A stretch of 64,000 nucleotides of DNA from [Mycobacterium] manitobense (lineage in GTDB: Bacteria > Actinomycetota > Actinomycetes > Mycobacteriales > Mycobacteriaceae). Shown here one piece after another: positions 1 to 9,207 of this stretch. Both the position numbers and the translations under genes were made by a program. The number at the start of each line of letters is the position of its first letter. Positions within the stretch are counted from its first letter, which is position 1. The notes beneath the pieces were generated by a model. That model was not told where the DNA came from and searched no databases. It saw nothing but the letters and a program-made list of their open reading frames with translations. The stretch covers positions 62,001 to 126,000 of the forward strand of contig NZ_JACKSJ010000148.1 in NCBI RefSeq assembly GCF_025821665.1. The letters are read 5' to 3'.

Positions 1-1339
1 CCGGCGTGCCGGGATCGCGCCGCTCGATGATGGCGCGCCACAGGGGGCTGGCGTTGGGCGGGCCCACCCAGAGCACCGACGAGAAGCCCATCCTGGCGAT
101 GTCGGGCAGCCACGCGAACGCGCCCTGGCCGCCCATCGATCCGAGACTCTCGCCGTAGAGCACCAATTCGGGTCGCCGGTCCGCGGGGCGCCGTTCCCAG
201 CGATCGTGGATCGCGTCGATCATCAGCCGGCCGGTGTCGATCGACTTCTGCCGGTCACCCAGGAACGAGATCCAGCTCGGCAGGTAGGAGTACTGCATCC
301 CGACCATCGCTGTGTCGCCGTTGTACATCAGCTCCAGCGACCGCGCGGCCACCGGGTTGATCCACCCGGTACCGGTGGTCGGGACGATCACCAGCAGCTG
401 CCGGTCGAAGGCGCCGGTGCGCTCGAGTTCGGAAAGCAGCAACGCGACCCGCTGCTCGTCGGTGTCGGCCGACTGCAGCCCGGCGTACACCCTGATCGGC
501 TCCAGCGCCGGGCGCCCGTTGACGGCTTCGAGCTCGTCGGCGTTCGGCCCGGACGCGACGAAGTTGCGGCCCTGGAAGCCAAGGGAATCCCACGACGCGA
601 AGGATTCCGGGCTGCCCGAACGCTGCGGTTGGGTGGGCGCCACGATGCCGTCGCGGGTGGTGGTGTTCTGTGGCTGGAACACCCGGTTCGCACCGGCCAG
701 GAAGCCGCGCAGCAGCACGCCGTTGATCAGCGTGATGACCAGCACCACGACGATGGCGGTGCCGATGAACAGCGCCACCTCCTGATGCAGGTGCCAGCGC
801 CTGATAAAGGTCCGGGCAAGCGCTTTCACCGCGTCGAGCAACACCCGGGTGACCGCGACGCAGGCGGCGCCGACGAGCACGGCGACGATCAGCGTGCGCG
901 AATGTCCCAGTGTGGTCGGACCTTCCACGCCGGTCACGGCCGAAACCTGCCGCTGCCACGCCGCGGCGGGAACGAGCATCGCCACGCTGGCGGCGATCGC
1001 CAGTACCACCGTCAGCCCCTTGGCCCAGTACAGCACGCGCTGCGGCGGCGGCCAGCGACGGGAATGACGAAACACGAAGCGGTGCAACATCGTCGCGGTG
1101 AACACGCCGATCCCGTAGCCGATGGCGCCGTTGATGCCGCCGATCAGTCCCTGGAACAGCCAGTCCCTCGGCAACAGTGACGGCGTCAGCGACAGGCAGA
1201 AGAACAGCGCACCGAAACCGATCCCGACGAAGTCGAGCCGGACCAGGCTCCAGGCCCAGATCAGCAGCGGGTGACGCGTTCGGCGTTGTTCCCCCTCGGC
1301 GAGTCGCTCGCCGGTACGGTCGTCGGTCGGCGCACTCAC
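1..1339 (-). CDS. Membrane-anchored alpha/beta hydrolase, partial (Abhydrolase_9 type)
   Basis: The 3' end lies beyond the left edge. Reading leftward from a GTG at 1339, the frame stays open to base 1 (about 446 residues). The first ~190 residues hold about four hydrophobic segments, then a soluble domain follows. The motif YGESLGSMGGQ carries the expected nucleophile serine (GxSxG), with FASWDSLGFQGRNFV before it. This layout matches the actinobacterial PF15420/PF10081 family (four-helix N-terminus plus hydrolase); no substrate is known to me. The start overlaps the purL stop by 4 bases (GTGA), so the two are probably co-transcribed. Catalytic Asp/His lie outside the window or were not identified. 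Confidence 0.8.
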   Translation of the reverse strand, partial: MSAPTDDRTGERLAEGEQRRTRHPLLIWAWSLVRLDFVGIGFGALFFCLSLTPSLLPRDWLFQGLIGGINGAIGYGIGVFTATMLHRFVFRHSRRWPPPQRVLYWAKGLTVVLAIAASVAMLVPAAAWQRQVSAVTGVEGPTTLGHSRTLIVAVLVGAACVAVTRVLLDAVKALARTFIRRWHLHQEVALFIGTAIVVVLVITLINGVLLRGFLAGANRVFQPQNTTTRDGIVAPTQPQRSGSPESFASWDSLGFQGRNFVASGPNADELEAVNGRPALEPIRVYAGLQSADTDEQRVALLLSELERTGAFDRQLLVIVPTTGTGWINPVAARSLELMYNGDTAMVGMQYSYLPSWISFLGDRQKSIDTGRLMIDAIHDRWERRPADRRPELVLYGESLGSMGGQGAFAWLPDIARMGFSSVLWVGPPNASPLWRAIIERRDPGTP

Positions 1340-3645
1340 CCGAACAATCCGGGGAGCACGCCCTCCGACGTGCTGCGCAGCTCCGCGAGGGACACGCTGA
1401 ATTGGTCCTGCACCTCGACGGCGTCGCTGCCGTCGTCCACCACGCCGATGCGGGTGGCGGGCAGGCCGCGCGCCTCGCACATCGACCGGAACCGGCTCTC
1501 CTCGGTGCGCGGCACGGCGACCAGCACCCTGCCCGCCGACTCGGAGAAGAGGAACGTGAACGGACCTGTGCCGCTCTGGAAGCCGTCGGGAAGAATGACG
1601 CGGCAACCGGTTTCGCCCGCCAGCGCCGCCTCGACCACGGCCTGGATCAGTCCGCCCTCGGAGAGGTCGTGGGCCGCGGAGATCAGGCCGTCGCGCGATG
1701 CGGCGGTCAGCACCTCGCCGAGCAGCTTCTCCCGGTCGAGGTCCACCTGCGGTGGCGTGCCGCCGAGGTGGCCCGCGGTGACCTGCGCCCAGATGGAGCC
1801 GTCGAACTCGTCGCGGGTCTCGCCGAGCAGGATCAGCGTCTCTCCGGGCTCGGTGCCGAGGCCGGTGGGGATGCGGCGCTTGACGTCGTCGATCACGCCG
1901 AGCACGCCCACCACGGGGGTGGGCAGGATCGGGGTGCTGCCGGTCTGGTTGTAGAAGCTGACGTTGCCGCCGGTGACGGGGATGCCCAGTGCGGCACACC
2001 CGTCGGCGAGCCCGCGGACCGCTTCGGAGAATTGCCACATCACGCCGGGGTCCTCCGGCGAGCCGAAGTTGAGGCAGTTGGTCACGGCGACGGGGGTCGC
2101 GCCGGTGACTGCGACGTTGCGGTAGGCCTCGGCGAGCGCCAGTTGCGCCCCCGCATAGGGGTCGAGCGCGGTGTAGCGGCCGCTCGCGTCGGTGGAGACC
2201 GCGACGCCGCGGCCGGTGGCCTCGTCGATGCGCAGCACACCGCCGTCGGCGTGTTCGGCGAGCACGGTGTTGCCGCGCACATAGCGGTCGTACTGCTCGG
2301 TGATGTACGCGCGGCTGCACAGGTGCGGGCTGCCCACCATGGCCAGCAGGGTGGCGCGCAGTTCGTCACCGGTCTGCGGCCGGGGCAGTCCGGCGGAGGT
2401 GTCGGCCGTCAGCGCGTCCTGGCTGTCGGGCCGGGCCAGCGGGCGCTGGTAGACCGGACCCTCGTGCGCCACGGTGCGCGGCGGGACGTCGACGACGGTC
2501 TCACCGTGCCAGGTGATCTCCAGCCGGTCGCCGTCGCTGACCTCGCCGATGACCGTGGCAAGCACCTCCCACTTGCGGCACACCGCCATGAACGCGTCGA
2601 CGTTGTCGGGGGTGACCACCGCGCACATGCGTTCCTGCGACTCGCTGGAGAGCACCTCCGCCGGTGTCATGTTCTTCGCACGCAGGGGCACGCGGTCCAG
2701 CTCGATGCGCATGCCACCATCGCCGGCCGATGCGAGTTCGGATGTGGCGCAGGACAATCCGGCGCCGCCGAGGTCCTGGATGCCGACCACCAGACCGGCG
2801 GCGTACAACTCGAGGCAGCACTCGATGAGCACCTTCTCCATGAAGGGGTCGCCGACCTGCACGCTGGGCAGTTTCTTGCGTCCGGGCCCCGATCCCTCGT
2901 CGCCGCCGAACGTCTCCGACGCCAGCACCGACACCCCGCCGATGCCGTCCAGGCCGGTGCGCGCGCCGAACAGGATGATCTTGTTGCCGGTGCCCGATGC
3001 GAAGGCCAGATGCAGATCCTCGGTGCGCATCGCGCCGACGCACAGGGCGTTGACCAACGGGTTGCCTGCGTAGGAGGCGTCGAAGACCGTTTCGCCGCCG
3101 ATGTTCGGCAGGCCGAGCGAATTGCCGTAGCCGCCGATGCCGCGCACCACACCGTCGAGCACCCGGCGGGTGTCGGGGGCGTCGGCCGCGCCGAAGCGCA
3201 GCTGGTCCATCACCGCGACCGGGCGGGCGCCCATCGCCATGATGTCGCGCACGATGCCGCCGACGCCGGTGGCCGCCCCCTGATAGGGCTCCACGTAAGA
3301 GGGGTGGTTGTGCGACTCGACCTTGAACGTGACCGCCCAACCGTCGCCGATGTCGACCACGCCGGCGTTCTCGCCGATGCCGGCCAGCATCCCGGCGCGC
3401 ATCTCGTCGGTGGTCGTCTCGCCGAAGTAGCGCAGATGCACCTTCGAGGACTTGTAGGAGCAGTGCTCGCTCCACATCACCGAGTACATCGCCAGCTCGG
3501 CGTCGGTGGGCCTGCGGCCGAGTATCTCGCGGATCCGCTGGTACTCGTCGTCCTTGAGGCCCAGTTCGCGGTGGGGCTGGGGTTGGTCGGGGCTGGCTGC
3601 CGCCCGCTCGACGGTGTCCAGTGTGGGTCCGACCTCCTGCGTCAC
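1336..3645 (-). CDS. purL: Phosphoribosylformylglycinamidine synthase subunit PurL
   Basis: Catalyses the ATP-dependent conversion of FGAR to FGAM, step 4 of purine synthesis, with PurQ (ammonia from glutamine) and PurS. The 769-residue small-type PurL shows MWSEHCSYKSSK near residue 60, ESHNHPSYVEPYQGAATGVGG (nucleotide/FGAR-binding region, ends shortened here), and the ATP-site glycine segments GDGGMRIELDRVP and VTGGNVSFYNQTG. The start is GTG at 3645. PurQ and PurS lie about 7 kb away on the same strand, so the complex is encoded from separate transcription units. Length is close to the roughly 754 residues of the M. tuberculosis protein. Confidence 0.97.
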   Translation of the reverse strand: MTQEVGPTLDTVERAAASPDQPQPHRELGLKDDEYQRIREILGRRPTDAELAMYSVMWSEHCSYKSSKVHLRYFGETTTDEMRAGMLAGIGENAGVVDIGDGWAVTFKVESHNHPSYVEPYQGAATGVGGIVRDIMAMGARPVAVMDQLRFGAADAPDTRRVLDGVVRGIGGYGNSLGLPNIGGETVFDASYAGNPLVNALCVGAMRTEDLHLAFASGTGNKIILFGARTGLDGIGGVSVLASETFGGDEGSGPGRKKLPSVQVGDPFMEKVLIECCLELYAAGLVVGIQDLGGAGLSCATSELASAGDGGMRIELDRVPLRAKNMTPAEVLSSESQERMCAVVTPDNVDAFMAVCRKWEVLATVIGEVSDGDRLEITWHGETVVDVPPRTVAHEGPVYQRPLARPDSQDALTADTSAGLPRPQTGDELRATLLAMVGSPHLCSRAYITEQYDRYVRGNTVLAEHADGGVLRIDEATGRGVAVSTDASGRYTALDPYAGAQLALAEAYRNVAVTGATPVAVTNCLNFGSPEDPGVMWQFSEAVRGLADGCAALGIPVTGGNVSFYNQTGSTPILPTPVVGVLGVIDDVKRRIPTGLGTEPGETLILLGETRDEFDGSIWAQVTAGHLGGTPPQVDLDREKLLGEVLTAASRDGLISAAHDLSEGGLIQAVVEAALAGETGCRVILPDGFQSGTGPFTFLFSESAGRVLVAVPRTEESRFRSMCEARGLPATRIGVVDDGSDAVEVQDQFSVSLAELRSTSEGVLPGLFG

Positions 3646-3654
3646 GGGGACAGT

Positions 3655-4875
3655 TTAGTCGCCCGGGGCACTGTGCTCCCGATCACCGCTCCGCACGTGC
3701 GCGCGTGCCGCCGCTGGAGCGCCCAGTCCGTGCAGCACCACGCTGCCCAGCACAGTGATCACCATCGCCAGCAGGACCTCGTGTTCGGCCGTGTCGGAAA
3801 GCGTGTTGAAGGCCAGCAGACCGAAGACGATGGACGTGGTGCCGCGGGGGCCGAGCGCACCGAGCAGCCACCGCTCGCGCCACGTCGGTCGCGAGCCGAG
3901 CAGGCCCAGCAGCATCGGCACCACCCGCACGACGGTCAGCGCCAGCACGCAGAACACCACCATGCCGATGGACACCCCGGACTGCAGCGCCACCACCGCC
4001 GCGGCGCCGAACACGAACCACATCCCGACGGCGAGCAGGAAGCCGACGTCGTCGACCAGTTCGAGTTCGCGACCGATGTCGGCCGAGTGCCGCAGGGTGC
4101 GCAGTGCCAGGCCGCAGACGAAGGCCGCCACGAAGCCGTTACCGTCGACGCCAAGGCTGAGCCCGAACGCCATCAGCGGCGCGGCCACCAGCAGCCACCG
4201 TTTGGAGTGGTCGGTCATCAGCCCGTGACGGTCGGCGCGGTTGGACAGCAGAGCCAGCGCCGCCCCGACGGCGAGGCCGACCAGGATGGCTTTGATCGCC
4301 TGCGGCACCGCGGATCCCAATGCCGCGAGCGGGTTCTCGGCATCGCTACCCTCACCGGCGAGCACCAGGGCGAAGATGAAGATCGGCGAGACGATGCCGT
4401 CGTTGTAGCCGGCCTCGACGTTGAGCAGGTTGCGCACCCGTTCGGGGATCCGACGGTCCCGCAGGATCGACGTGGCGGGCGCGAAGTCGATCGGCACCAC
4501 GATGCACGCGATGATCAGCAGCACCGCCCAGGACAGCCCCGGCAGCAGCCACAGCCCGAGCAGAAGGGCGGCGCCCAGGCTCAGCGGCATCACGATGAAC
4601 AGCACCCGAAGCGCCGACCGGGGTTCGCGGCCGAAGAGGCCGCCGCGCACGTCGGTGGCGTCGACGAACAGCAGGATGGCGAGGATCACCTCGGCGATGT
4701 GCTCGGCGGCGTCGGTGTTCAACGACGCCGCGACCTGGTCCTGGGTGGCGAAACCGACCGCGATGCCGGCGAGCACCAGCACCATCGGGGCCGTCAGCCG
4801 CCAGGACTCCAGCCGCCGGGCCAGCAGCGACCAGCCGGCGAGCACCACGGAGACGGCGATCAGTGACGGCAGCAC
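3655..4875 (-). CDS. Monovalent cation/proton antiporter, CPA family
   Basis: A 406-residue polytopic protein with about 11-12 hydrophobic helices. VEAGYNDGIVSPIFIF contains the ND pair typical of the ion-binding helix of NhaP/KefB-type antiporters; the earlier IDFAPATSIL (helix with conserved Pro-Ala-Thr) and late GPRGTTSIVFGLL match the same fold. Expected role is Na+ or K+ exchange for H+ across the plasma membrane. The gene ends 9 bases upstream of the purL start, so it may be the first gene of the purL unit. Ion specificity cannot be read from the sequence. Confidence 0.88.
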   Translation of the reverse strand: MLPSLIAVSVVLAGWSLLARRLESWRLTAPMVLVLAGIAVGFATQDQVAASLNTDAAEHIAEVILAILLFVDATDVRGGLFGREPRSALRVLFIVMPLSLGAALLLGLWLLPGLSWAVLLIIACIVVPIDFAPATSILRDRRIPERVRNLLNVEAGYNDGIVSPIFIFALVLAGEGSDAENPLAALGSAVPQAIKAILVGLAVGAALALLSNRADRHGLMTDHSKRWLLVAAPLMAFGLSLGVDGNGFVAAFVCGLALRTLRHSADIGRELELVDDVGFLLAVGMWFVFGAAAVVALQSGVSIGMVVFCVLALTVVRVVPMLLGLLGSRPTWRERWLLGALGPRGTTSIVFGLLAFNTLSDTAEHEVLLAMVITVLGSVVLHGLGAPAAARAHVRSGDREHSAPGD

Positions 4876-4904
4876 GGCGCGATCATTTCACCGCCCGTGG
4901 ACGC

Positions 4905-5252
4905 TCATCCCTCCGCGACGCAGAACGCGTTGCCCGCGGGGTCGGCCAGCGTCACCCAGCGGAACTCGTCACCGAAGTTGTTCCGGCCCGTCTCCGTCGC
5001 GCCGAGGCCGACCAGCCGCGCCACCTCCGCCTCCATGTCGCCGGCGGTGAAGTCGAGATGCACGCGATTCTTGCCCGGTGTCGGGTCCGGTACCCGCTGG
5101 AACCCGAGTCGCGGTCCGTCCGGGCGGATGACGACGACGAACTCGCCCGGCGCGAACGGTGTCACCTCCCCATCGACGGCCTGCGCCCACCACTGCGCCA
5201 ACCCGTCCGGATCGTCGCAGTCGAACGTGATCATCTCCACCGCAAGTGCCAT
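4905..5252 (-). CDS. VOC-superfamily protein (Rv0801-like)
   Basis: A 115-residue protein made of the two beta-alpha-beta-beta-beta units of the glyoxalase/bleomycin-resistance (VOC) fold: MALAVEMITFDCDDPDGLAQW at the start and KNRVHLDFTAGDMEAEVARL followed by WVTLADPAGNAFCV at the end. These families bind small ligands or metals, but no substrate can be assigned. The length and flanking genes match M. tuberculosis Rv0801. The ATG at 5252 is the only sensible start. It is divergent from the gene at 5341. Confidence 0.85.
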   Translation of the reverse strand: MALAVEMITFDCDDPDGLAQWWAQAVDGEVTPFAPGEFVVVIRPDGPRLGFQRVPDPTPGKNRVHLDFTAGDMEAEVARLVGLGATETGRNNFGDEFRWVTLADPAGNAFCVAEG

Positions 5253-5340
5253 GGCCCCAGACCTTAGGCCGCCCCGCCGACATCCGGGTCGGCCGGAATT
5301 GGTGCCCGTGGCGTCGCCGCACCGCTCTTACGATCGATCC

Positions 5341-6162
5341 ATGCCGCCGGCCACTTTCGACCACCCGCTGCCGTACCGGTCGGCCATCCCGGCGCAGCGC
5401 GGGCTCAACGTGCTCACCGCCGGCACCTTCGTGGCGCTCGTCGCCGTGCAGTTCGCGTGGTGGCCTGCGCTCTTCGGCTCCATCCTGCCCAGCGTGACCG
5501 TCGCGTTGGCGACGCCGCTGCTGGCCCTCGTGCCGAGCGGGATGATCATCGCGGGGCTCCGCCGCCGGGAAATGCGGGCGTGGTCGCGCGCGCACGGGTT
5601 CGTCCATCACCGCAGACCCGACTGGCCGGTGCCGCAGTTCGACGTGGCGCCGTTCACCGTCGGCCGGGCCCGCCGGCGGCGGGTCGCCGACGGGATGACG
5701 GGCACGGTGGGCCGGCACCCCGCCTGGTTCATCCACTACACCTGGTGGAACAACAACTGGTTCACCGTGACCAGCCACTTCCGCAACGTCTTCGCGCTGA
5801 CCCTGCCCCGGGCGCTGCCCGCGCTCAGCATCGGACCGACCATCGACCCCGGCGCGGGCAGCACGGTGCCCTTGGAGTCGATCGACTTCAACGACGTGTG
5901 GGCGGTGGCGACCCGAGACGAACGGTTCGCCCGCGCCGTCATCACGCCGGCGACGATGGACCGGCTGCTGGCGCTCGATCTCCCGGTCACCGCCAACACC
6001 CGCATCTCCATCGTCGGCCGTGAGCTGTTGGCCATCAGCATCGGCGGCAACCGCGGCTCCGACATCACCCGCATCTACACCGCGCTGCGCATCATCGCCG
6101 ACGGCATCCCGCCCTACGTGTGGGACGTCTGGTCGGTCTCGGACCAGGAGGCGCACACATGA
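5341..6162 (+). CDS. Membrane-anchored conserved hypothetical protein
   Basis: A 273-residue protein of unknown function starting at ATG 5341, since the frame upstream is non-coding overlap with the VOC gene. Residues ~25-75 form two transmembrane helices (LNVLTAGTFVALVAVQFAWW and the next segment ending PSGMIIAGLRRR). A soluble C-terminal region follows with HYTWWNNNWFTVTSHF and a terminal stretch rich in Ile and Arg. It overlaps the downstream LemA-like gene by 4 bases (ATGA), so the pair is one operon and may work together at the membrane. I recognise no catalytic motif. Confidence 0.8.
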   Translation: MPPATFDHPLPYRSAIPAQRGLNVLTAGTFVALVAVQFAWWPALFGSILPSVTVALATPLLALVPSGMIIAGLRRREMRAWSRAHGFVHHRRPDWPVPQFDVAPFTVGRARRRRVADGMTGTVGRHPAWFIHYTWWNNNWFTVTSHFRNVFALTLPRALPALSIGPTIDPGAGSTVPLESIDFNDVWAVATRDERFARAVITPATMDRLLALDLPVTANTRISIVGRELLAISIGGNRGSDITRIYTALRIIADGIPPYVWDVWSVSDQEAHT

Positions 6163-6761
6163 GCTGGCTGTGGTGGGCCGTGCTCGGCCTGGTCGTCGTG
6201 GTGCTGGTGAGCTGGCCGATCGCCACTTACAACCGGCTGGTGTCGATGCAGCAGACCGTCGTCGAGTCCTGGCGCGGTATCGACATCGAACTGACCCGGC
6301 GCTGGGAGTTGGTCCCCCGCCTCGCCGAGGTCGCCCGGTCCTACGCGCGGCACGAGGCCACCGTGCTGGCACAGCTCGCCGCGCTGCGGACACCGGCACG
6401 GCTCGACGACGACCCGTCCGGTGCACTGCAGGAGCTCAACGACCGCGTCATCGCCGACGAGACACGGGCCCAGGACGCACTCGCGGGGGCGTTGACCGGC
6501 CTGCGCGCGCTGGCCGAGGCACACCCGGATCTGCTTGCTTCGCAACACTATTCAGAATTGATGACCGCGCTGCGGGACACCGATGACCGGATCGCGGCGG
6601 CCCGGCGCCTCTACAACGGCAACGTGTCGCGGTACAACGCGAAGCTCAGGTCGTTCCCGGGCAGGGTGGTGGCCGGCTGGGCGGGGATGACGACGGCCGA
6701 CCTCTGGGTGATGGCCGACCCGGCGCACGGTGAGCTGCCGCCGCTGGGCCTGCGCGACTGA
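6159..6761 (+). CDS. LemA-family membrane protein
   Basis: A 200-residue protein with one N-terminal transmembrane helix (WLWWAVLGLVVVVLVSW), then the LemA signature YNRLVSMQQTVVESWRGIDIE leading to LTRRWELVPRLAEVARSYARHE. Long helices follow and the typical RRLYNGNVSRYNAKLRSFPG segment comes near the C-terminus. LemA proteins present a helical bundle outside the membrane; their biochemical role is unsettled. The start at ATG 6159 overlaps the preceding stop (ATGA). The stop lies one base from the stop of the convergent amidohydrolase gene. Confidence 0.87.
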   Translation: MSWLWWAVLGLVVVVLVSWPIATYNRLVSMQQTVVESWRGIDIELTRRWELVPRLAEVARSYARHEATVLAQLAALRTPARLDDDPSGALQELNDRVIADETRAQDALAGALTGLRALAEAHPDLLASQHYSELMTALRDTDDRIAAARRLYNGNVSRYNAKLRSFPGRVVAGWAGMTTADLWVMADPAHGELPPLGLRD

Positions 6762-6762
6762 G

Positions 6763-7836
6763 TCAGCCCGCCGAGATCCGGTACGTGCGCCGGGCATTGT
6801 CGCGCAGCACGGCGTCCTCGTCGAACCCGTCGCCCAGGACCTCGCGCAGCATCCAGATGCTGTCCGGCAACCACACATTGGGCTTGTCGATCGGATAGTT
6901 CGAAGCCCAGAACGAGCGCTGCGGCCCGAACACCGAATACAGGTGGGCGATCAGCGGTGCGGCGAGGTCACGCAGTCGTTCGCGCGGCACAGCTCCGGCG
7001 CCCAGCACCGGCATGCCGAGGCCGCCGAGCTTGGCGACGACGTTGGGCAGCGCGGCAAGTGCGGCGATGTCGTCACGCCAGCGGGCCAGGATGTCGCTGC
7101 GCTCGGCTCCGGTGGTGCCGGTCTGCCGGCCGCGCGGGCCGAGCGCACCCACCGGCGTGGCGAAGTGGTCGAGCACGAAGGTGGTCTGCGGGTACTCGCG
7201 GGCGAGCGTCGCCGCGTCGGGGAGCTGGTGGCTGTAGACCCAGATGTCGAAGGTGAGGCCACGCTCGGCCACCGCCGCGAACCCACGGAGGAACGACGGC
7301 TCGGCGAGCAGGTGCGCCGAGGGCGTCCAGTCCATCACGCCGGGGTCGTCGTGGTGGGCGGCCAGGCAGCGCACGCCCCGCACGAGCGGGCTCGCCTCGA
7401 GGTGGGCGTCGAGCACTCCGGCCACACCGGGCTCACCGGGGTCGGCGTGCACCACGATCGCGCCGAGGGAAGGTGCGCCGTCGCGGCCGAACGGCAGCGC
7501 CGCGATCCACCGCGTCTCGTCGACCGCGCCGAGCGGTTCCTTCGACTCCCAGCCCGCCTGGACGTGGACGACGGTGCGCACGCCGGCGGCCGCCGCGTCG
7601 TCCCGGTAGTCCTCGGGCAGGTACCGGTCGAACAGGTACCGCGCATCGCCGACGAACTCGCGGTTGCTGCGCGGGAACACCCGGACCAGCGCCGGCATCA
7701 CCAGCGGCGCGCGGCGCACCACCTTCGCGACCGCCGACACCTTGCGCGGGGTGGTGAACGGGTCCCACTGGTGGATGTGCGCGTCCACCACGCCTCGTGC
7801 GGTCACGGGTTTCACTGTGGCGCGCCGACGCCGCAT
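6763..7836 (-). CDS. Amidohydrolase-family (PF04909) TIM-barrel hydrolase
   Basis: A 357-residue metal-dependent hydrolase of the amidohydrolase-2 type. The strand-1 HxH motif is VVDAHIHQWDPF; later LDHFATP and FWASNYPIDKP supply the other barrel-end ligands and the conserved Asp-like region. Members include 2-pyrone-4,6-dicarboxylate lactonase and other decarboxylases or lactonases; the substrate here is unknown. An internal GTG at 7815 (VKPVTARG) is an alternative start that removes an Arg-rich leader. It is transcribed after pepC on the same strand with a 21-base gap. Confidence 0.85.
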   Translation of the reverse strand: MRRRRATVKPVTARGVVDAHIHQWDPFTTPRKVSAVAKVVRRAPLVMPALVRVFPRSNREFVGDARYLFDRYLPEDYRDDAAAAGVRTVVHVQAGWESKEPLGAVDETRWIAALPFGRDGAPSLGAIVVHADPGEPGVAGVLDAHLEASPLVRGVRCLAAHHDDPGVMDWTPSAHLLAEPSFLRGFAAVAERGLTFDIWVYSHQLPDAATLAREYPQTTFVLDHFATPVGALGPRGRQTGTTGAERSDILARWRDDIAALAALPNVVAKLGGLGMPVLGAGAVPRERLRDLAAPLIAHLYSVFGPQRSFWASNYPIDKPNVWLPDSIWMLREVLGDGFDEDAVLRDNARRTYRISAG

Positions 7837-7857
7837 CGGCAGCCGAATCCGCGGAAA

Positions 7858-9156
7858 TCAGGCAGGCGCCAGGAACGCCTGCAGCGCCGCCGAATACGCC
7901 GCGACGTCATGCGCGCCCATCAGCTCGCGCGCCGAGTGCATCGCGAGCTGGGCCGCACCGACGTCGACGGTCGGGATGCCGGTGCGCGCAGAGGTCATCG
8001 GGCCGATGGTCGACCCGCACGGCAGGTCGGCCCGGTGCTCGTAGCGCTGCAGCGGGACGCCGGCCTGATCGCACGCGAGCTGGAATGCCGCGGCGGTCCG
8101 GCTGTCGGTGGCGTAGCGCAGATTCGGCTGGACCTTGAGCACGGGTCCGGCGTTCACCTCGATCAGATGCAGGGGTTCGTGGCGCTCGGGGTAGTTCGGA
8201 TGGGTGGCGTGCGCCATGTCGCCGGAGGCCACCATCGATCCCGACAGCCGGCGCAGCAGGTCTTCGCGCGCGCCGCCGGCCGCCAGCGTGATCCGTTCCA
8301 GCACGGTCGGCAGCAGGTCGGACTGCGCGCCGTGATCCGACGTCGACCCCACCTCCTCGTGGTCGAACAGCGCGAGCACCGGCACGGCGCGGCCGGCCGC
8401 GGTGGTGGCGAGGAAGGCTTCCAGCCCGGCGTAGCAGGTGCCCTGGTTGTCCAGCCGGGGCGCACTGACCAGATCCTCGGTCGCGCCGACGAGCCGCGAA
8501 CCCGCGAGGTCGTGGGTCATCAGGTCCGCGGCGAGCACATCGCCGGCCGCCACGCCCGCACGGTCGGCGACGTACTCGAGGAACGACCGGGTTCCGCTCC
8601 CCACGCCCCACACAGCGTTCAGGTGTCGCTGCGGGTCGAGGGTGACGCCCTTGCGGTCGTCGGACAGGTGGATCGCCAGCTGCGGCACCCGCAGGATCGG
8701 TTCGTCGACGCGCACCAGCACGTCCTGCACGCTGGAACCTCTCCCCGAGTCGCGTCGCTCCTGCACGCCCCCGTCGCCGCGCACCGAGAGCCGGCCACTC
8801 ACGCCGAGGTCGCGGTCCAGCCACGAGTTCAGCCAGGCACCGCCGTAGGGCTGCAGCGCCACCACCTGCCAGCCCGACACGAAGCGGTCCGGATGCTGCT
8901 TGACCCGCAGGTTGGGGCTGTCGGTGTGGCCGCCGACGATGCGGAACGGCGCACCGGGATCCTCACCCGCCCGCCACGCGACCAGTGACCCCGCCCGCAC
9001 CGTGAAGTAGTCACCCGGATCGGCCGGCCAGGCGTCGGACTCGGCCAGTTCGGTGAAGCCTTCGGCCCGCAACCGTTCGGCGACGGTGACGCAGACGTGG
9101 AACGGCGACGGCGAGGCGTCGATGAACTCACAGAGGTGCTGGGGGCTAGCTGCCAT
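7858..9156 (-). CDS. pepC: M18-family aspartyl aminopeptidase (PepC/ApeB type)
   Basis: A 432-residue cytosolic zinc aminopeptidase that removes N-terminal residues from peptides. Metal and catalytic motifs are visible: IVGGHTDSPNLRVK (first zinc His), LVSAPRLDNQ (bridging Asp), LFDHEEVGS (catalytic Glu pair) and a C-terminal AMHSARELMG (last His). It corresponds to Rv0800. One oddity: the segment GVQERRDSGRGSS, before VLVRVDEPILRVPQLAIH, looks like an in-frame insertion of about 10 residues. It matches a repeat that also ends two other genes in this window (see 8740-8775). Confidence 0.93.
   Translation of the reverse strand: MAASPQHLCEFIDASPSPFHVCVTVAERLRAEGFTELAESDAWPADPGDYFTVRAGSLVAWRAGEDPGAPFRIVGGHTDSPNLRVKQHPDRFVSGWQVVALQPYGGAWLNSWLDRDLGVSGRLSVRGDGGVQERRDSGRGSSVQDVLVRVDEPILRVPQLAIHLSDDRKGVTLDPQRHLNAVWGVGSGTRSFLEYVADRAGVAAGDVLAADLMTHDLAGSRLVGATEDLVSAPRLDNQGTCYAGLEAFLATTAAGRAVPVLALFDHEEVGSTSDHGAQSDLLPTVLERITLAAGGAREDLLRRLSGSMVASGDMAHATHPNYPERHEPLHLIEVNAGPVLKVQPNLRYATDSRTAAAFQLACDQAGVPLQRYEHRADLPCGSTIGPMTSARTGIPTVDVGAAQLAMHSARELMGAHDVAAYSAALQAFLAPA
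8740..8775 (-). repeat. Internal copy of the QER-type 3'-end repeat within pepC
   Basis: On the minus strand this stretch reads GGCGTGCAGGAGCGACGCGA followed by CTCGGGGAG. It differs from the repeats at 43325-43369 and 44713-44757 (GGCGGGCAGGAGCGAAGCGA then C) by two substitutions and one inserted base over about 27 positions. It encodes GVQERRDSGRGSS in an M18 loop that is usually shorter, so it is best read as an in-frame insertion of the same element. Confidence 0.55.
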
Positions 9157-9207
9157 CTTTCAAGTTTGACGGGCGATTTCACTGATCTTGACGCTAGGGT
9201 CCACGTT

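Noticed and set aside
206..1180. Long plus-strand open frame antisense to the hydrolase gene
   Set aside because: Arg/His/Gln-rich low-complexity product, typical antisense shadow of a high-GC gene; the minus-strand frame has transmembrane helices and a GESLG motif.
1177..4866. 1229-codon plus-strand open frame
   Set aside because: It spans purL and the antiporter on the other strand and gives a low-complexity Gly/Ala/Arg/His product; both minus-strand genes have clear family motifs.
4897..5340. N-terminal extension of the gene at 5341
   Set aside because: The upstream part overlaps the VOC gene on the minus strand and lacks hydrophobic or conserved features; ATG 5341 begins the membrane protein.
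9157..9207. Consensus promoter for the DyP-encapsulin operon
   Set aside because: A TTGACG and a TAGGGT are present, but the spacing is wrong (about 23 bases), so I do not assign a promoter.
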